Below, piece by piece: positions 25,701 through 40,260 of a stretch of 61,000 bases of DNA; the first letter of the stretch is position 1, and each line of letters begins with the position of its first letter. Made by a program: the position numbers and the translations under genes. The notes under the pieces were generated by a model. The model saw only the letters and a program-made list of their open reading frames with translations. It made no database searches and had not been told where the DNA came from. Source of the stretch: Glandiceps talaboti. Lineage: Eukaryota > Hemichordata > Enteropneusta > Spengelidae. The stretch lies in contig NC_135563.1 in assembly GCF_964340395.1 (NCBI RefSeq), positions 7,294,422 through 7,355,421 on the forward strand. Reading direction: 5' to 3'.

Positions 25701-28700
25701 CATGGATTCTACACCCATTCCAGTCGTGTAAGGCAAGAACCAAAATCCCACACGATTGGCAGTATGGGTAATTTTGAGTAGAATGGGACATGGGTTAGAC
25801 AAGCGGTCTTAATATTTTGAATTTTACAAAAATGATTTTGTGATGTGATCTCATTCAAGTTCAATTGTTATCCTTGATTCTCGAGAATAGTTAGACAAAT
25901 TTCGATGTCATTTACAATTTGTTGAGGCGCCCGCTACATTAATATTTGATGACGTAGGTAGTCCACGTCTTTCGCCCATATTCAAAACCGGCACCAGTGC
26001 GGGAAAAGATGTCCACGTACGTACATCATGCTGGCAAATGTAACGATTGGTCCTAAAATATTTTCTTGAATATAGTTTACATATAAAAGTCACGTGCACT
26101 GACGTCAGAGTGAGTTCTGATATTTCGATATTATTCATTAAATGTATTGCTTTGAAACAGTAGAACTAAGCCATTCATTAATGAATATACTCTTCAATAG
26201 AACTGTATTAAGACATGATATGGAATATCTATGATCATCATCCGATGAATGCCATGTAATGGAAGCTGTTCTTTCACCCACAATACATTATACAATATCG
26301 GAATTTAGGTTCACTTCCTCTCTCGATTATGCATCTTACGCATTAATAATTTCTTTCAGTAACAATCATCTAAATTAAACTTAATTTCATCTCTGAATTA
26401 ATGAACCTACTCTAGTATTAATTTCTTTCATTAAAATTCATGAATTGTCGTTTCCACTGCAATTATTAAAGGACTCTTATTGTTATTTATCCGTCATGTG
26501 TTTCCGGTCTGTCTAAAGTTACATTGTCACATCATAGGACGTGAATAAGATATTGCAATGAAATGAAATTTTTTAATGAAATTGGAATAAGGAGTCCTTA
26601 TTCCCCTAATTAAAATCTTGTTGTTATGGATACTAGCATTCGTGATGTAAATAGTCCAATTGGTGCATGACGCACTATGAATTATGTGTCTGATAATTTT
26701 TTTTTTGGCTTTAAATTTCCGTCTTTGAAGTACATACTCGGGTTACATAATAACAGTAATACTAGTATTATAAGTGTACAGTCCATCGTCAGATATCTGG
26801 AATAAGAATTACAAATTATATCGTTCATACCAAATACCCATCGTCGCAAACCACGACCGTTTTACGGCTATTTATCGTCATTTGCGTTGACTACAAATTG
26901 CGTTCTTAGAGTCAGACGACGGATTTCAAGATTTCTACAAAGTCGATCAAATTTTACATTTTCATCATATTTAGATAATCAGGTTCGTTATTTCCACTGT
27001 TTTTCTTTCCGGGCAAGTCAGAAACACAGCATTTTACTCCCCATTATTAGTCAGAAACGATTAGAGATTTATACCAGTCATCCACGTCATCACGCCATAC
27101 GTCATCAAAATGTCATTTTGTCGATACAATATAGTCAAATTATTCGTAGAGAGAGAATCTACGAAGCGTACTGTAGATTCGATGACAAATCGAAAGATCA
27201 TGCAAATTAAGGTGTGGTCGTATCGGATGACAAACGTTAGTTGCCATGGTAATATGACAAATACATCGTAAAATAGATCACTAGTCATGAAGGCAGATGT
27301 TGAGTATCGTATACCCGCATGGCAAACCGTTTGTACGATTTATATTGACTGTACCCACTCTATCGTACCGAGCTTAGAATTTCCCATATCTTTTATTATC
27401 TATGGCCTATCATTAACGACCAATTAATCAATTAATTAAACACTAAATCAATGTCACTACTTATGATACCCTTTTTTCCACAATTTCTGATCTTCGTACT
27501 TCAGATTTCATTATATCAACCTACCCATCCAATTACTACTGAGACTTAAACCGAAAGATGAACTCGTTAATTTACACATTTCTAGTATAATTCTGTTATT
27601 ATTTGAGAAAGAGAACGAAAACCTTTCAGTATATTATTTTGTTTAAATAGTATAAATACAGGCATTGGACGTATTCAGTATCTCAGACCACTATAGTAAA
27701 AAAAATGGTAGTCTGAGGTGGCACCTATAGTGTGGTTAACTTGTTTGCCACAATGTCTGTGTTTGCTCCGTCTCATAGCACAGCACAGCACAACACAGTA
27801 CAGCACGGTACAGTACAGTACAGTACAGTACAGTACAGTACAGTACAGTACAGTACAGTACAGTACAGTACAGTACAGTACAGTACAGTACAACACAGTA
27901 TAGTACAGTACAGCACAGCACAGCACAGTACAGTACAGTACAGTACAGTACAGCACAGCACAGTACAGTACAGTACAGTACAGTATAGTACAGTATAGTA
28001 CAGTACAGTATAGTACAGTACAGTGTAATACAGTGCAATGCAATTAGGTACATACATGTACTTTTATTGCACTGTTTATAATAATCAATCACGGAGGCAG
28101 AATATACGTGTCTCACTCTACTTACATTGTACCAACCCACATAGTACTGTACACCATAATGAAAAAGTCTGACACAACTTCCGGACTCGTCACATCACGC
28201 TGATCTTGCAGGAAATTGTATGGCTTTTTCAGACTATTCCATATGGTACATTTATCAGAAACGAAATACATTTTTTTAATTTAATTTTAGAGATTCCTTC
28301 AAATTGAATTGAAATGAGATACTTTACATGTAACTCGAGATTTGGATAATGTAATGAGATTTGAGTGAATGAATATCGCGTATTTGTGAGAGTGTATCCG
28401 ATTTTAATTATTGAGTATTTCAGATGTTCAATCCCCCTGTGACTCATTTTCCATCGTACGATTAGTATTATTCAGAAATGAATTATTGGTTCCGGCATCA
28501 TATTATTTTTAACAAAACGCATTTAACACGTACCCCCCTTTTACACCCTATGTCCACTGGCAGTAGAACAATTAGTCGAATTGTGGCTTGTAATAAATAC
28601 ATATATCGCATCGAGATCAATCACACGTTCCGAATGACGAAACGTTAACAATGTATTTTGTTAACCACGTCGATTTTGTGACAATAGTGACTTGAACGTT

Positions 28701-31700
28701 GCTGAGACAACTCTTAGTCATTCAAAAGTTATGAATCTTAAGCGTCAAATCACAACCCCCCCCCCTCCCCATATCACAGATATAGGGACTGCGGCCAAAT
28801 ATTTCACCGTACCATCGGACAAGATGAATAATTCCCTTGAACTAACGCGTCACCACTGTGACTATCCACTAACAGAATTCTATACCCCACTCATTCCTCA
28901 GTTAGTTGTCACATCATGTATACGTCTTACATTGTAACGCGGCCACCCCTTTCTTTGACAGTTATCTCGAGTATTCCCGTAATTAACTAGTTGAGTGAAG
29001 AAGCATCGTAAAAATGACTATCAAGTTTTTTTTATCTTCAAGGTCCTATAGTACAATCCATTCTCGCAAACCAGAGCTATTATTTCTTCGAAATAAAAGT
29101 AGGGACCGGCTCGTTAAGAACGGTACCGTAAAACGGTCGTGATTTGCGACGATGGTACATTCGTCCTTGACCACAATAAATGAAGACAGAATGTTTCGTG
29201 ACAAGACCTCACAAAATAAGATTTTACTTTCGCAACTCATGTTTTCTCTCGGGGCAGACTACGGTCAATATTTCACTCCAGTACTCAGTGATACTGAGTA
29301 GTCTGAAAGGTTCAGCCGTTGGTCCGCTTATGTAAGGCCTAATAATGAAAAATTGTGTGGTTCCGATTACGCTCAAATTTTGAATAGATGGGGTAGGTAC
29401 TGGTTGATTTTTTATTTTTATTTTCAATTTCTGTGTGAGTGTCTATACTAGAGTTCAGGTTTTCCATTGTTTTTCCAAATGGTCTCTGTGTTGTTTATTT
29501 CTCAAGTTCCTATCAGATGTAGAACCATTACAGACTGGAACAGTTTTAGAGTGTTGATGGCAGTTTCCGCATCCAATATTTCTCGTGAGACTTCCACAAT
29601 TTTTTGCGATTTTATTATTTTTCTCTCGAATACGTCAAAAAAGTTTAGGGTCGGTAGTGAAAAGCTAGGTGGGGTCGAGTAACTGGAACCGAACAATTTT
29701 TTTTAGGCCTAGCCACTCGCTACCGTAAGAGAGAGAGAGTGCGTGAGGAAGCGCATTACATAAGCGGAAGCAACGTCTGGGTCTTTCAGGCGAGGAGTCT
29801 ATAATATCGGAAGAAGCAAAACAAAACAAAACAAAGCAAAACAAATCTGGACATGTATAAATGACGAGTAAGATAGCATCCATAATCATACGCTTTTGTT
29901 TCGTTCCATATCGTGTGCATGAACCCGGTTTTTTTTACTATTGTCTATTTTTACTATACATGTACCATTATATGACTCTTCCGCCTTTCCGGATATAACT
30001 AATTAAAACCTGATGCGAGCATGTCAGGTTTGGATCATTCTATGTTTTGTGAAAAGAGGCAGGAGATCGAGATGGGTTAACGTACAGACCATCGAAGGTT
30101 GATTAGGAAGCTATTTTAATTGCACTTTATCGGAAGATAATCACTACTTATTCCCGCTAGTCATCATCAGAGCGTGAAACACTGGAAACGGCGGATATTA
30201 ACGAAGTGACTAAAATACTAATGTACCAGTAGGTCTCATAGGAGAAAATATGACACAGTTTGAGAAGTGGTGGTATATCAATACTATGAAAATATATACA
30301 AGTGCTTCTAGGCGTGGATGGCAGTGGAACTCTTTATTTAAAAAAAAGTCTTGAGTGTTTAGTTGTGTCCCTGTGTGAAAATTCAGTTCTTTCCTTCATT
30401 GTCAGATTTCTTCCGTCGGAAAGACGAGTATTGCATCAATTTACTATTTTCGGTACATTTTTTATAATTTAATATGTGTACAGACTGGATGGAAAGTAAA
30501 CGCGCCGAGACTGATATTACCTATTTCGTTTACTTTAATTGGACTTATATTTCTTACAGTTCAACATTGTATTTCGAATCATTAACAAAATGAATTTCAT
30601 TGTCGATACTTTTATATAATGATATTTTTTGTTTTTCTATCTAAAGAGGAACCGGACATCCGAGTAAACAAATCATTGTTCGAACTAAAGTGGAAACACA
30701 GATTTCCTTTGTTTTACTTGATAAAGATACACACTTCATCTGAAGTAAGGAAATACAGGCGAACAAGTCCCCCCGTTCCCCGGACAGCTGTGATAGGAAA
30801 ACATAAACACAGCATTGATCAATGCGGTTGTGATATAAACCAAATGTAGCAATGTGGACGGAAGTGGAAACATTTGTGATTTTCTGTTTGTTGATACTTG
30901 TCGACGTTTAAACTTGATCCCCGGAACGAATTGATTATCTTCTAAGACTACTCGCGAGGTGAGACAGACAGCTGTTTTAGTGCAGTAACGCACAGTCACT
31001 GAAGCATGTGGAGTTGACAGTGCTGAAAATAAGCTAAGCGCAGAGTGAAAGTCATTAAAAAATTCGTTCAAAGGTTACATACACTGAGATGTATCGGAAT
31101 AGTACATACAGTAAATTCCGATGATCAAGTGCACGCATGGCAGAGTCACTGCCAGCATGCTACTGTGAAGAACAGTGACCACGCGTTATTATTTGTCAAT
31201 CTCTGCTATTGTTTCAGGACTCATCTGAACGTGTAGCAGCTTGTACAAAACAATAGCCGTTTACAAAAACACGATTCGGATCGAAAAACACGGAAGCCAG
31301 CGCGCGCCAAGAGTTTACTGTCTACGACTAGACATATTGACGTTGTACACGATTCGTCGTGTGTATACAAATCATTGTAATGTAAAGAAGAAGAAAAAGT
31401 ACATAGTAAGGAACATCATGGCCAAATATTAAATGTATAAAGTAACACGCGGTAGTTGTATGTAGAAAAAAAGGATGAACTTCACCGAACGGACACGTGT
31501 CATACATAACAAAAGAAAGCTACGTGAATCACGTACGTATGTGACCAGATACCAAAACATGGAGAAATTCTACCATTTCAATTTACTGAACACCCGTGAC
31601 AAATTGATTTAATTAAAATAAAAAAAGTACAATTCAATTTTACTAGTTGTCTTGAAAATTACCATTCACTGCCATAAAATCGTGATGTTGACACGGGGAC

Positions 31701-32499
31701 AGTCGCTCTAATTTAAATACGAATGGAAGCGTGACAAAGTAGAGCGAATATACTACGGTGTCATATTTTAATATTAGGCGGGCGAATCGTTTACCCTGTT
31801 ACAAGATGTATCTGTTAATATTCGCTTGGAGTATTTGCCGTCTGGTTGATGCATTCTCCATATTGACTTTCATAAAGGAAATCTATGTGTCATACATCCA
31901 CGAACAAACAAATAATACCGCGAATGGTAAATTTAAATAAAGGCACGACAACCCAAAAGTGAAATATGCTGGCGTATTATTTACAAACACCCGTAACACT
32001 GCAACAATATTCACTATATTTCAGTGAAAACATTCTATAAAGGTCAAATGGTATATTTTGTGATCAAAATTACAGCAATGTCTATTATAAATATATATTT
32101 TAAAAAATATTGCGACCCACCTTTCAGGAAACAGAGGTCAGCTCCCAACTCTTCTTCCATCTGTAGGCTGCGTAATATCAATTTCAAATTACAATCCTTG
32201 CTCAGTGACTCCCATTCTAGAGTGTCCAGATCATAAGCTACGATGGTTTTGTAGTCACCATTCCTTAGTCTTTCTCTTGTGTCTTTGCACGGTACGATAT
32301 TTTCAAGCGCTACGGTTCCTTTCGATCTTCGCTTCAGTATCGTTGGGCAGTGGATATTTTGCGCTGTCGCTATATGACTGGAGTTGTAAGCGAGAAACGG
32401 TCGGCAGTCGATCAGTAAAATCGTTTCGATATTTTTTTGTAAAACGTTGGCTAATGAATTGTTTTCCAAAGACACTACATTTTTGTCTGTGTTGCTCAT
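22221..32499 (-). CDS. DUSP1/4-like: Nuclear-type dual-specificity MAP-kinase phosphatase, whole gene (spliced)
   Basis: Three coding exons on the - strand (32499-32121, 23207-22839, 22612-22221) join in phase 1 at both introns with GT-AG sites to give 379 residues; human DUSP1 has 367. Residues 10-125 are the rhodanese/MAPK-binding domain (LLIDCRPF, then ILKRRSKG at 54-61, the basic docking cluster). Residues ~160-305 are the phosphatase: QPVEILPFLYLGS, presumed general acid Asp232, and the P-loop VHCHAGISRSA with Cys263 and Arg269. It continues as ICLAYLMR, then SLISPNFNFM. The Ser/Pro-rich tail ends with KTRRKSTENKENLST. Known role: dephosphorylates Thr and Tyr of ERK/JNK/p38 in the nucleus as feedback. 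Most like DUSP1/2/4; which paralogue cannot be decided here. All catalytic residues are intact. Confidence 0.95.
22697..22798. repeat. (CAT)n(CAC)n repeat in DUSP intron 2
   Basis: ATC run followed by about 60 bases of ACC, occupying nearly half of the 226-bp intron. Confidence 0.95.
22839..23207 (-). CDS. DUSP1/4-like: DUSP exon 2: linker and first half of phosphatase domain
   Basis: Acceptor CTCGTTTTTAG, donor GTGAGT, phase 1 in and out. It encodes GFEKFSLEYPALC, a variable linker, then VEILPFLYLGSTYHSSRKD and the general-acid loop PVDDTSSANISQWF. As far as I recall, vertebrate DUSP1/2/4 split this stretch into two exons. If so, an intron is absent here. Confidence 0.92.
23931..24246. mobile_element. 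MITE family A, copy in DUSP intron 1
   Basis: Begins CATGTTAGTGTTCACTGGCT, then CTGTTTGATACAACTATGCA, and ends with the inverted form (TGTATCAAACACAGCCAATG GACACTCACA). It is close to the copy at 3675, including the GCAGAAACCAATAAGAAACT block. Confidence 0.6.
25425..25545. repeat. Long hairpin in DUSP intron 1
   Basis: TAGCTTTGGATGTATACGC (25447-25465) and its exact reverse complement (25510-25528). Between them is a further palindrome GTCTTCGAAGAC flanked by TCGACA/TGTCGA. Weaker pairing continues outside (GAGCTCG/CGAGC...). A foldback element with no coding. Confidence 0.6.
27776..28035. repeat. (CAGTA)n pentanucleotide array
   Basis: About 50 units with CAGCA and TAGTA variants, in DUSP intron 1. 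Confidence 0.95.
29333..29712. mobile_element. TIR element family C in DUSP intron 1
   Basis: It starts AAGGCCTAATAATGAAAAAT + TGTGTGGTTCCGATTAC and ends with the inverted GTAACTGGAACCGAACAATT + TTTTTTAGGCCT. The interior (TTTCCGCATCCAATATTTCT, CTCGTGAGACTTCCACA) recurs inverted at 44226-44622. Confidence 0.6.
32121..32499 (-). CDS. DUSP1/4-like: DUSP exon 1: rhodanese (MAPK-docking) domain
   Basis: Starts at an ATG with context ACCATGA at 32499; an in-frame ATG at 32520 would add seven residues. It ends ...LCFLKG with donor GTGGGT, phase 1. It contains the degenerate rhodanese loop and the K-R-R-S-K kinase-interaction motif. DUSP1 has FLKGG at the same exon boundary. Confidence 0.92.
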
Positions 32500-32574
32500 G
32501 GTGATCAAAATGTTCCTCATACTGCACTGTTCAGTTCTGTTTAGCTTTCTGAAAGCCGGAGACTTCACAGTGTG

Positions 32575-32581
32575 TTTTATA
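32575..32581 (-). promoter_or_regulatory. TATA box of the DUSP gene
   Basis: TATAAAA on the - strand, 76 bases upstream of the ATG at 32499. Transcription would start around 32545-32550, leaving a 5' UTR of about 50 bases. Short UTRs and TATA boxes are common in inducible immediate-early genes such as DUSP1. Confidence 0.5.
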
Positions 32582-33022
32582 TGCGTATTATACTATAGTG
32601 TGCTATATCTGGCGCTGAGTCAAACAATAGCTGATGTCGACCTGATGGTCCCGTTACGTCGACGAATCAACACACAAAGCTTCCCGCCTAATACTGACTC
32701 ATGAATGAAAATGTTGAAACGGCATGAATGGGCTTTATCTTATAGTATACGAGTAATTATTCATCATAACCGCTTCACCGTAAAACGGAAGTGATATTTA
32801 TCGGCGAACACATAATATAGTTCGCCATGGAAATTGTCTCCTACCATTAATAAAACTAATACGTCGTGATGTTCTAACCCAAATATGTCTCTCATTGTAA
32901 AAATTATCGTTTTTCGGTTATTTGGAAACATGCTTGTCAATGTCTCGATAAAATCAGTATTACCCAAATGCGGAATAATACATGTGTAACTATTGCTAAC
33001 AGGCCTAAATGATAACCTAAAG

Positions 33023-33030
33023 TGACGTCA
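33023..33030. promoter_or_regulatory. Full CRE palindrome upstream of DUSP
   Basis: Perfect TGACGTCA about 450 bases upstream of the TATA box (flanks AG...CA). Vertebrate DUSP1 is a CREB target; use of this site is inference. Confidence 0.4.
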
Positions 33031-33846
33031 CAAAAGAGGCCTCTTCACGCCATTCATATTTAAATTTTTCATCACACTCCCATTCATAAAAAACATTACA
33101 AATAGGGTAGACATTGTTTATCTTTGTTCGCTGCTTTCCTTGTAGGGCAATTCAAGAAGTCGATCGCGAAATAAGTGATACCAGTCAGTTATTTGAATGA
33201 CAATGTCGAAATAAAATATTAGAGAGCGATCCGTTTCGAGTACAGAATAGGTAAAATCACGCCAAGCGTAGATCGCTATCGGAAAAGTGTGGGTGAGAGT
33301 CGGAATTCCGTTCAGAACGTCTTGTAGAATTTTGTTATTATTTAAGATGTTTGAAACATCAAATAACTATTTCGTCTGTAAATAGTAGATCCATGGTCTG
33401 TCGTAACGATTTCGCCTCTGTCGGAACCGTACCAACCGCAAAGATTCCGGTGTTATTGTGAACTGCTGAACTCGAGTCATTTCCAAGGTTAGATACACGA
33501 GAAGGTGGCGTGATTGTGACGACACAAAAATTCGCCGCTACATTGTCATCGCCACCGCTTGTGTTTTAGTGATTGTTGTTTACTATAATTTCGATTATCT
33601 CCCATAAATTATTTGAAAGTGACTAAATTCGTACCGATTATCTCCAGATACTTGAAATACCAATCGTTGTTCCATTTTGCTGAAAAAAAAGATATGGGGA
33701 TGATATAATTTTCCGTGAATGTAGCGCCCACAAATCGTGACGAGATACGAGGCGTTTCAGCCTCAGTACGTTTTTTTTTCGTATTTCAATACAAGTGCCT
33801 AAACGACATCGATATGAACGGTACCCGTATCTGTGACAATACTTCG

Positions 33847-33854
33847 TGACGTCA
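33847..33854. promoter_or_regulatory. Second CRE palindrome upstream of DUSP
   Basis: Perfect TGACGTCA about 1.27 kb upstream of the DUSP TATA box. The region 32700-34000 holds no gene I recognise and may be the DUSP promoter/enhancer. Confidence 0.35.
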
Positions 33855-34009
33855 GACAAATCTCTGTAATTTCTAAAAAATATTTTATGATTTCAGGAAT
33901 GAGTTACTGAAAGTACAACTGGCAATTTTGTCGGTACAAATGAGATTCACAGTTGAAAACGATATGGCAAAGTAGTATAACCCTTCATATGTAAGAGAGC
34001 TCCTCACTT

Positions 34010-34116
34010 AGTCTAGTTCCTGTACGACGTGTTACGATTACTGCCACCATCTCCACTCGATTATGGTAGTAGTCGTAACGCGTCGTATACTATTACTAGT
34101 ATATAGAAGCTAGACT
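34010..34116. mobile_element. MITE family B (hairpin-only form)
   Basis: AGTCTAGTTCCTGTACGACG + TGTTACGATTACTGCCACCA folds on ATGGTAGTAGTCGTAACGCG ... GAAGCTAGACT. Almost the whole 107 bases form one hairpin. It looks like a family B copy that lost its interior. It lies 1.4 kb upstream of the DUSP promoter. Confidence 0.55.
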
Positions 34117-34244
34117 ACTCCTCAGATTTTTTACTACATGTATTTGTTTGATGTAGAAAATCAGTTATAGTTTGACTTGCTACATGCGAAATGTTCGTTA
34201 ATTATTTGCGTCACCGGACCACACACCACTCCCGTACTGTCACT

Positions 34245-34249
34245 AGTCC

Positions 34250-34339
<90 letters not shown>

Positions 34340-34404
34340 ATGTATGTATGTATGTATGTATGTATGTATGTATGTATGTATGTATGTATGTATGTATGTA
34401 TGTA
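34245..34404. repeat. (CTGT)n then (TATG)n array
   Basis: CTGT to 34339, changing abruptly to TATG. Left border of the family F element. Confidence 0.95.
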
Positions 34405-34551
34405 GAAATGCATATGGAACTATAAATCAGTCTGTATAAATAGATGTAAAATCCGACGTTTCGAATAAATATTCTTTTTCAAAGGAAAAATCGGCGAGAT
34501 ACAGAAATGTAAGGTTAAAACCTGAACATATCTGAATGTAATGGAACAAAA
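34405..34551. mobile_element. Short element family F between two microsatellites
   Basis: A 147-bp sequence between (TGTA)n on the left and (ACAT)n on the right. Its reverse complement is at 43055-43209 with about four differences that I can count. It includes GAATAAATATTC, a perfect inverted repeat, flanked by TCGG/CCGA. Confidence 0.6.
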
Positions 34552-34621
34552 TACATACACATACATACATACATACATACATACATACATACCTACATAC
34601 ATACATACATACATACATACA

Positions 34622-34652
<31 letters not shown>

Positions 34653-34815
34653 GTATGTATGTATGTATGTATGGATGTATGTATGGATGTATGGATGTAT
34701 GTATGTATGTATCATACATACATAATTATGTATGTATGTATGTATGTACGTACGTACGTACGTACGTACGTACGTACGAACGAACGAACGTGTGTATGCA
34801 TGTATGTACGTATGT
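34552..34815. repeat. (ACAT)n facing (TATG)n, with (TACG)n
   Basis: ACAT to 34650 then its inverted form TATG from 34651, passing through GATG, TACG and GAAC variants. The ACAT/TATG junction is itself an inverted repeat. Confidence 0.9.
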
Positions 34816-34895
34816 CTGCCCGTTTGTTCCCATCCCACTGTCCCTTCTATTCTCTCTTTATTTCTCACTCCATCAAACTATCTGCTTGTCGGTTT

Positions 34896-35075
<180 letters not shown>

Positions 35076-35238
35076 GATCCAAACGAAAATCCATGTGAAT
35101 TTACTCAGCTCGACACACGATGACAAAAGTAGGTCTAATGATATCATAAATATTTGAATAAATCTGGACACTCAATCCCGTATCGTTCATCTACATCATT
35201 GGGTAGTGTACATTTCCACCCCTTTCGTAGCGTGTGTG

Positions 35239-35478
<240 letters not shown>

Positions 35479-36390
35479 CATCTCTGTATCAATGCCATTC
35501 CAAAACTAATATTGCACAGCGATGTCTATGCAGATAAATTTTATTTGAAAATTGTGTTGTCTATCTGTATCTCTGTCTCTTTCATTCTCTATTCGCTCTC
35601 TGTCGCTGTCTCTGTCTCTCTATCTGTCTCTCACTGTCACTATCTGTGTGTGTATGTATGTATGTGTGTGTGTGTGTGTCTGTATGTCTGGCTCTCTCAC
35701 CATCTCTCTACATTTACAAATCACAAACTATTTTATTACCCATTTTAGTCGTAGATACAGAGTGAATATGTCTAGATGTGGTTAACGTATAAACAGGTGT
35801 TAGTTGTTATTGAGATTGTTTGTTAAAATTCAATATCGACTGTATAAACTGTAATTACTTGTTAGCTCGACTAACCAAGCGTAGTTGACGAGTTATAAGC
35901 TGGGTGTTTAGACGATGGATGTATTAGGGAGAGACGAGTGTTGTTTACGTGTCACTTCTATTGACAAAGGGCCACTCCCGTCAATAACCTTGTAACACAT
36001 ACTAGTATCTCAGACAACACCTTTACTCTCTCGTACTAGTTGAGTACTAATTTAAATGTAATACGTCACTGACGTCAACTTTTGTCAAAACATACATGTG
36101 TGAAACTTTTTTTGTCGATTTTTGAACAATACACAAGGATGAGTAATGAACCTGACGTTGACGCCTTCACAAACATTGCCATGGGTGTGTTATTGCGAAA
36201 TATATAGTTCAGCTGAACGACGAAACTCTAGAATTACGCAATTATTTTCACATGACTCTACCTGTCTACGAGTCACGTGTCTGACATGTGACAATTAGGA
36301 AGTAAAATGTCCAATGTTTCACGCGTTTCCGGTTAACACGTTGTGGTGGGGGTTGAAATATTATACATCCCATTCCCGCATATTTACGAA

Positions 36391-37280
36391 ATTTACGGCG
36401 GGGGGGGGGGGGGGGGCTTGGGAGGAATTATTTTGATCCAAAAAAATTTTCGCAGCCCCCCCCCCTTCGCGCTCTATAAAAATTTCATACCCCCCCCCCC
36501 CCCCGAAATGAACCCAAGAATTTCCGTAGCCCCTCCCCCGCTGCTCATATTTTAATATGTAATTATACATTACCCCCCCCCCTCCCTCCACTTCAGAGAT
36601 GTACAGTATGGTACACTACATGACACACTGTAAACTAACAGTGGAAATCAACTTCAGCGTCCATACATAACATGCAGAGAGATTTCTTTACAAATAGATG
36701 TGGGTTTTGTGAAAAAAGTCTCTCATTGGACTGTAACCTGTACTTGGAAAAACTTAGCCAGCAGTTTTCTTTTTTAATCTTAATTCTTGGCAGAAACGGC
36801 ATCCCCATAATAGCTAGTGTGGAGGGTGTGGGAGGGGTTTCCCCCACCCACGGTAGGCAATTTTTTGAAAATAAGAACATGTAGGAGGCCATTTAGTGGC
36901 ATAGAATTTCAAACCATACACATTATCGGAAGCCATAGAGTACTTGAAAATTGTCTTCAATACCCAAATTGTACTATCAATTCATTATTATACAACTGTA
37001 TGGATATATTACCTACACTTTAAGGCATACACTTACGCAAATGTATTCGCATGGCTATCGCCCAACTCAGCACTGAATATAGGCTGTAGAAGTACTAATT
37101 GCGGCGAAGCCGCGAGAATTTGTGTTAATTCGCTCGGTAAACAACCGCTCTTGAGGTTTAATTTTAGTTCAAATCATGAGCAAAATATTTCGGCCCCTCC
37201 CCTTTCAGACCCTCTTTGAACCCTCAATTTTTTTCATTGCCCCCCTCCCCCAATTTCTCCCCAGGCCCCCTGCCGTAAAT
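36391..37280. mobile_element. TIR element family D, ~890 bp, G/C-tract rich
   Basis: It begins ATTTACGGCGGGGG... and ends ...CCCCCTGCCGTAAAT, a terminal inverted repeat. Inside are long C and G runs, the block GGAAATCAACTTCAGCGTCC, and GCGGCGAAGCCGCGAGAATT (itself palindromic). No ORF of note. Copies: 48689-49545 (opposite orientation) and 52438-52754 (partial), plus lone ends near 19190 and 51870. Confidence 0.6.
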
Positions 37281-39878
<2,598 letters not shown>

Positions 39879-40039
39879 CCTGACTGACTAAATATTACAA
39901 ACGACAGTTTCCCCACATACTTATTGTAGTAATGGTGATGAGAAGACCGAGTAAAGAGGAACAGTCTTGTAAGATAGTGGGAAAATGTGGTGGAATGAAG
40001 ATCATGAACTCGGTCCCAACATTGTAGGGAGTGAGCTCG

Positions 40040-40260
40040 AGTTCTTGTCTAATCTTTGGGAGTGATGGCCTTTAGTTCAGATCCATACACAGTTATTGAT
40101 TAATGCAGTACCTTCACACAAATTCACTGTGCATGTTGTGGGCGATAGTGGGAAGCAACCAAAGCTAATGTGATAGCAGCGATAGGATCAAGCCCTTAGT
40201 ACTTTTTCTAGGTTTTGGGGTCAAAGACAACCACCTGTCTCCTGTGAGATTATAACCCAA
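40040..40260. repeat. Interspersed repeat family E, third copy
   Basis: TGATTAATGCAGTACCTTCA + CACAAATTCACTG and GATAGCAGCGATAGGATCAA parallel the 1360-1455 part of the first copy. Confidence 0.35.

Larger units (their letters stand above)
23208..32120 (-). other. DUSP intron 1, 8.9 kb
   Basis: Bounded by GTGGGT (donor side) and CGTTTTTAG (acceptor side). It contains MITE A, the hairpin at 25425, a CRE at 26100, the pentanucleotide array, and family C. No additional exon is needed for a continuous protein. Confidence 0.75.
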
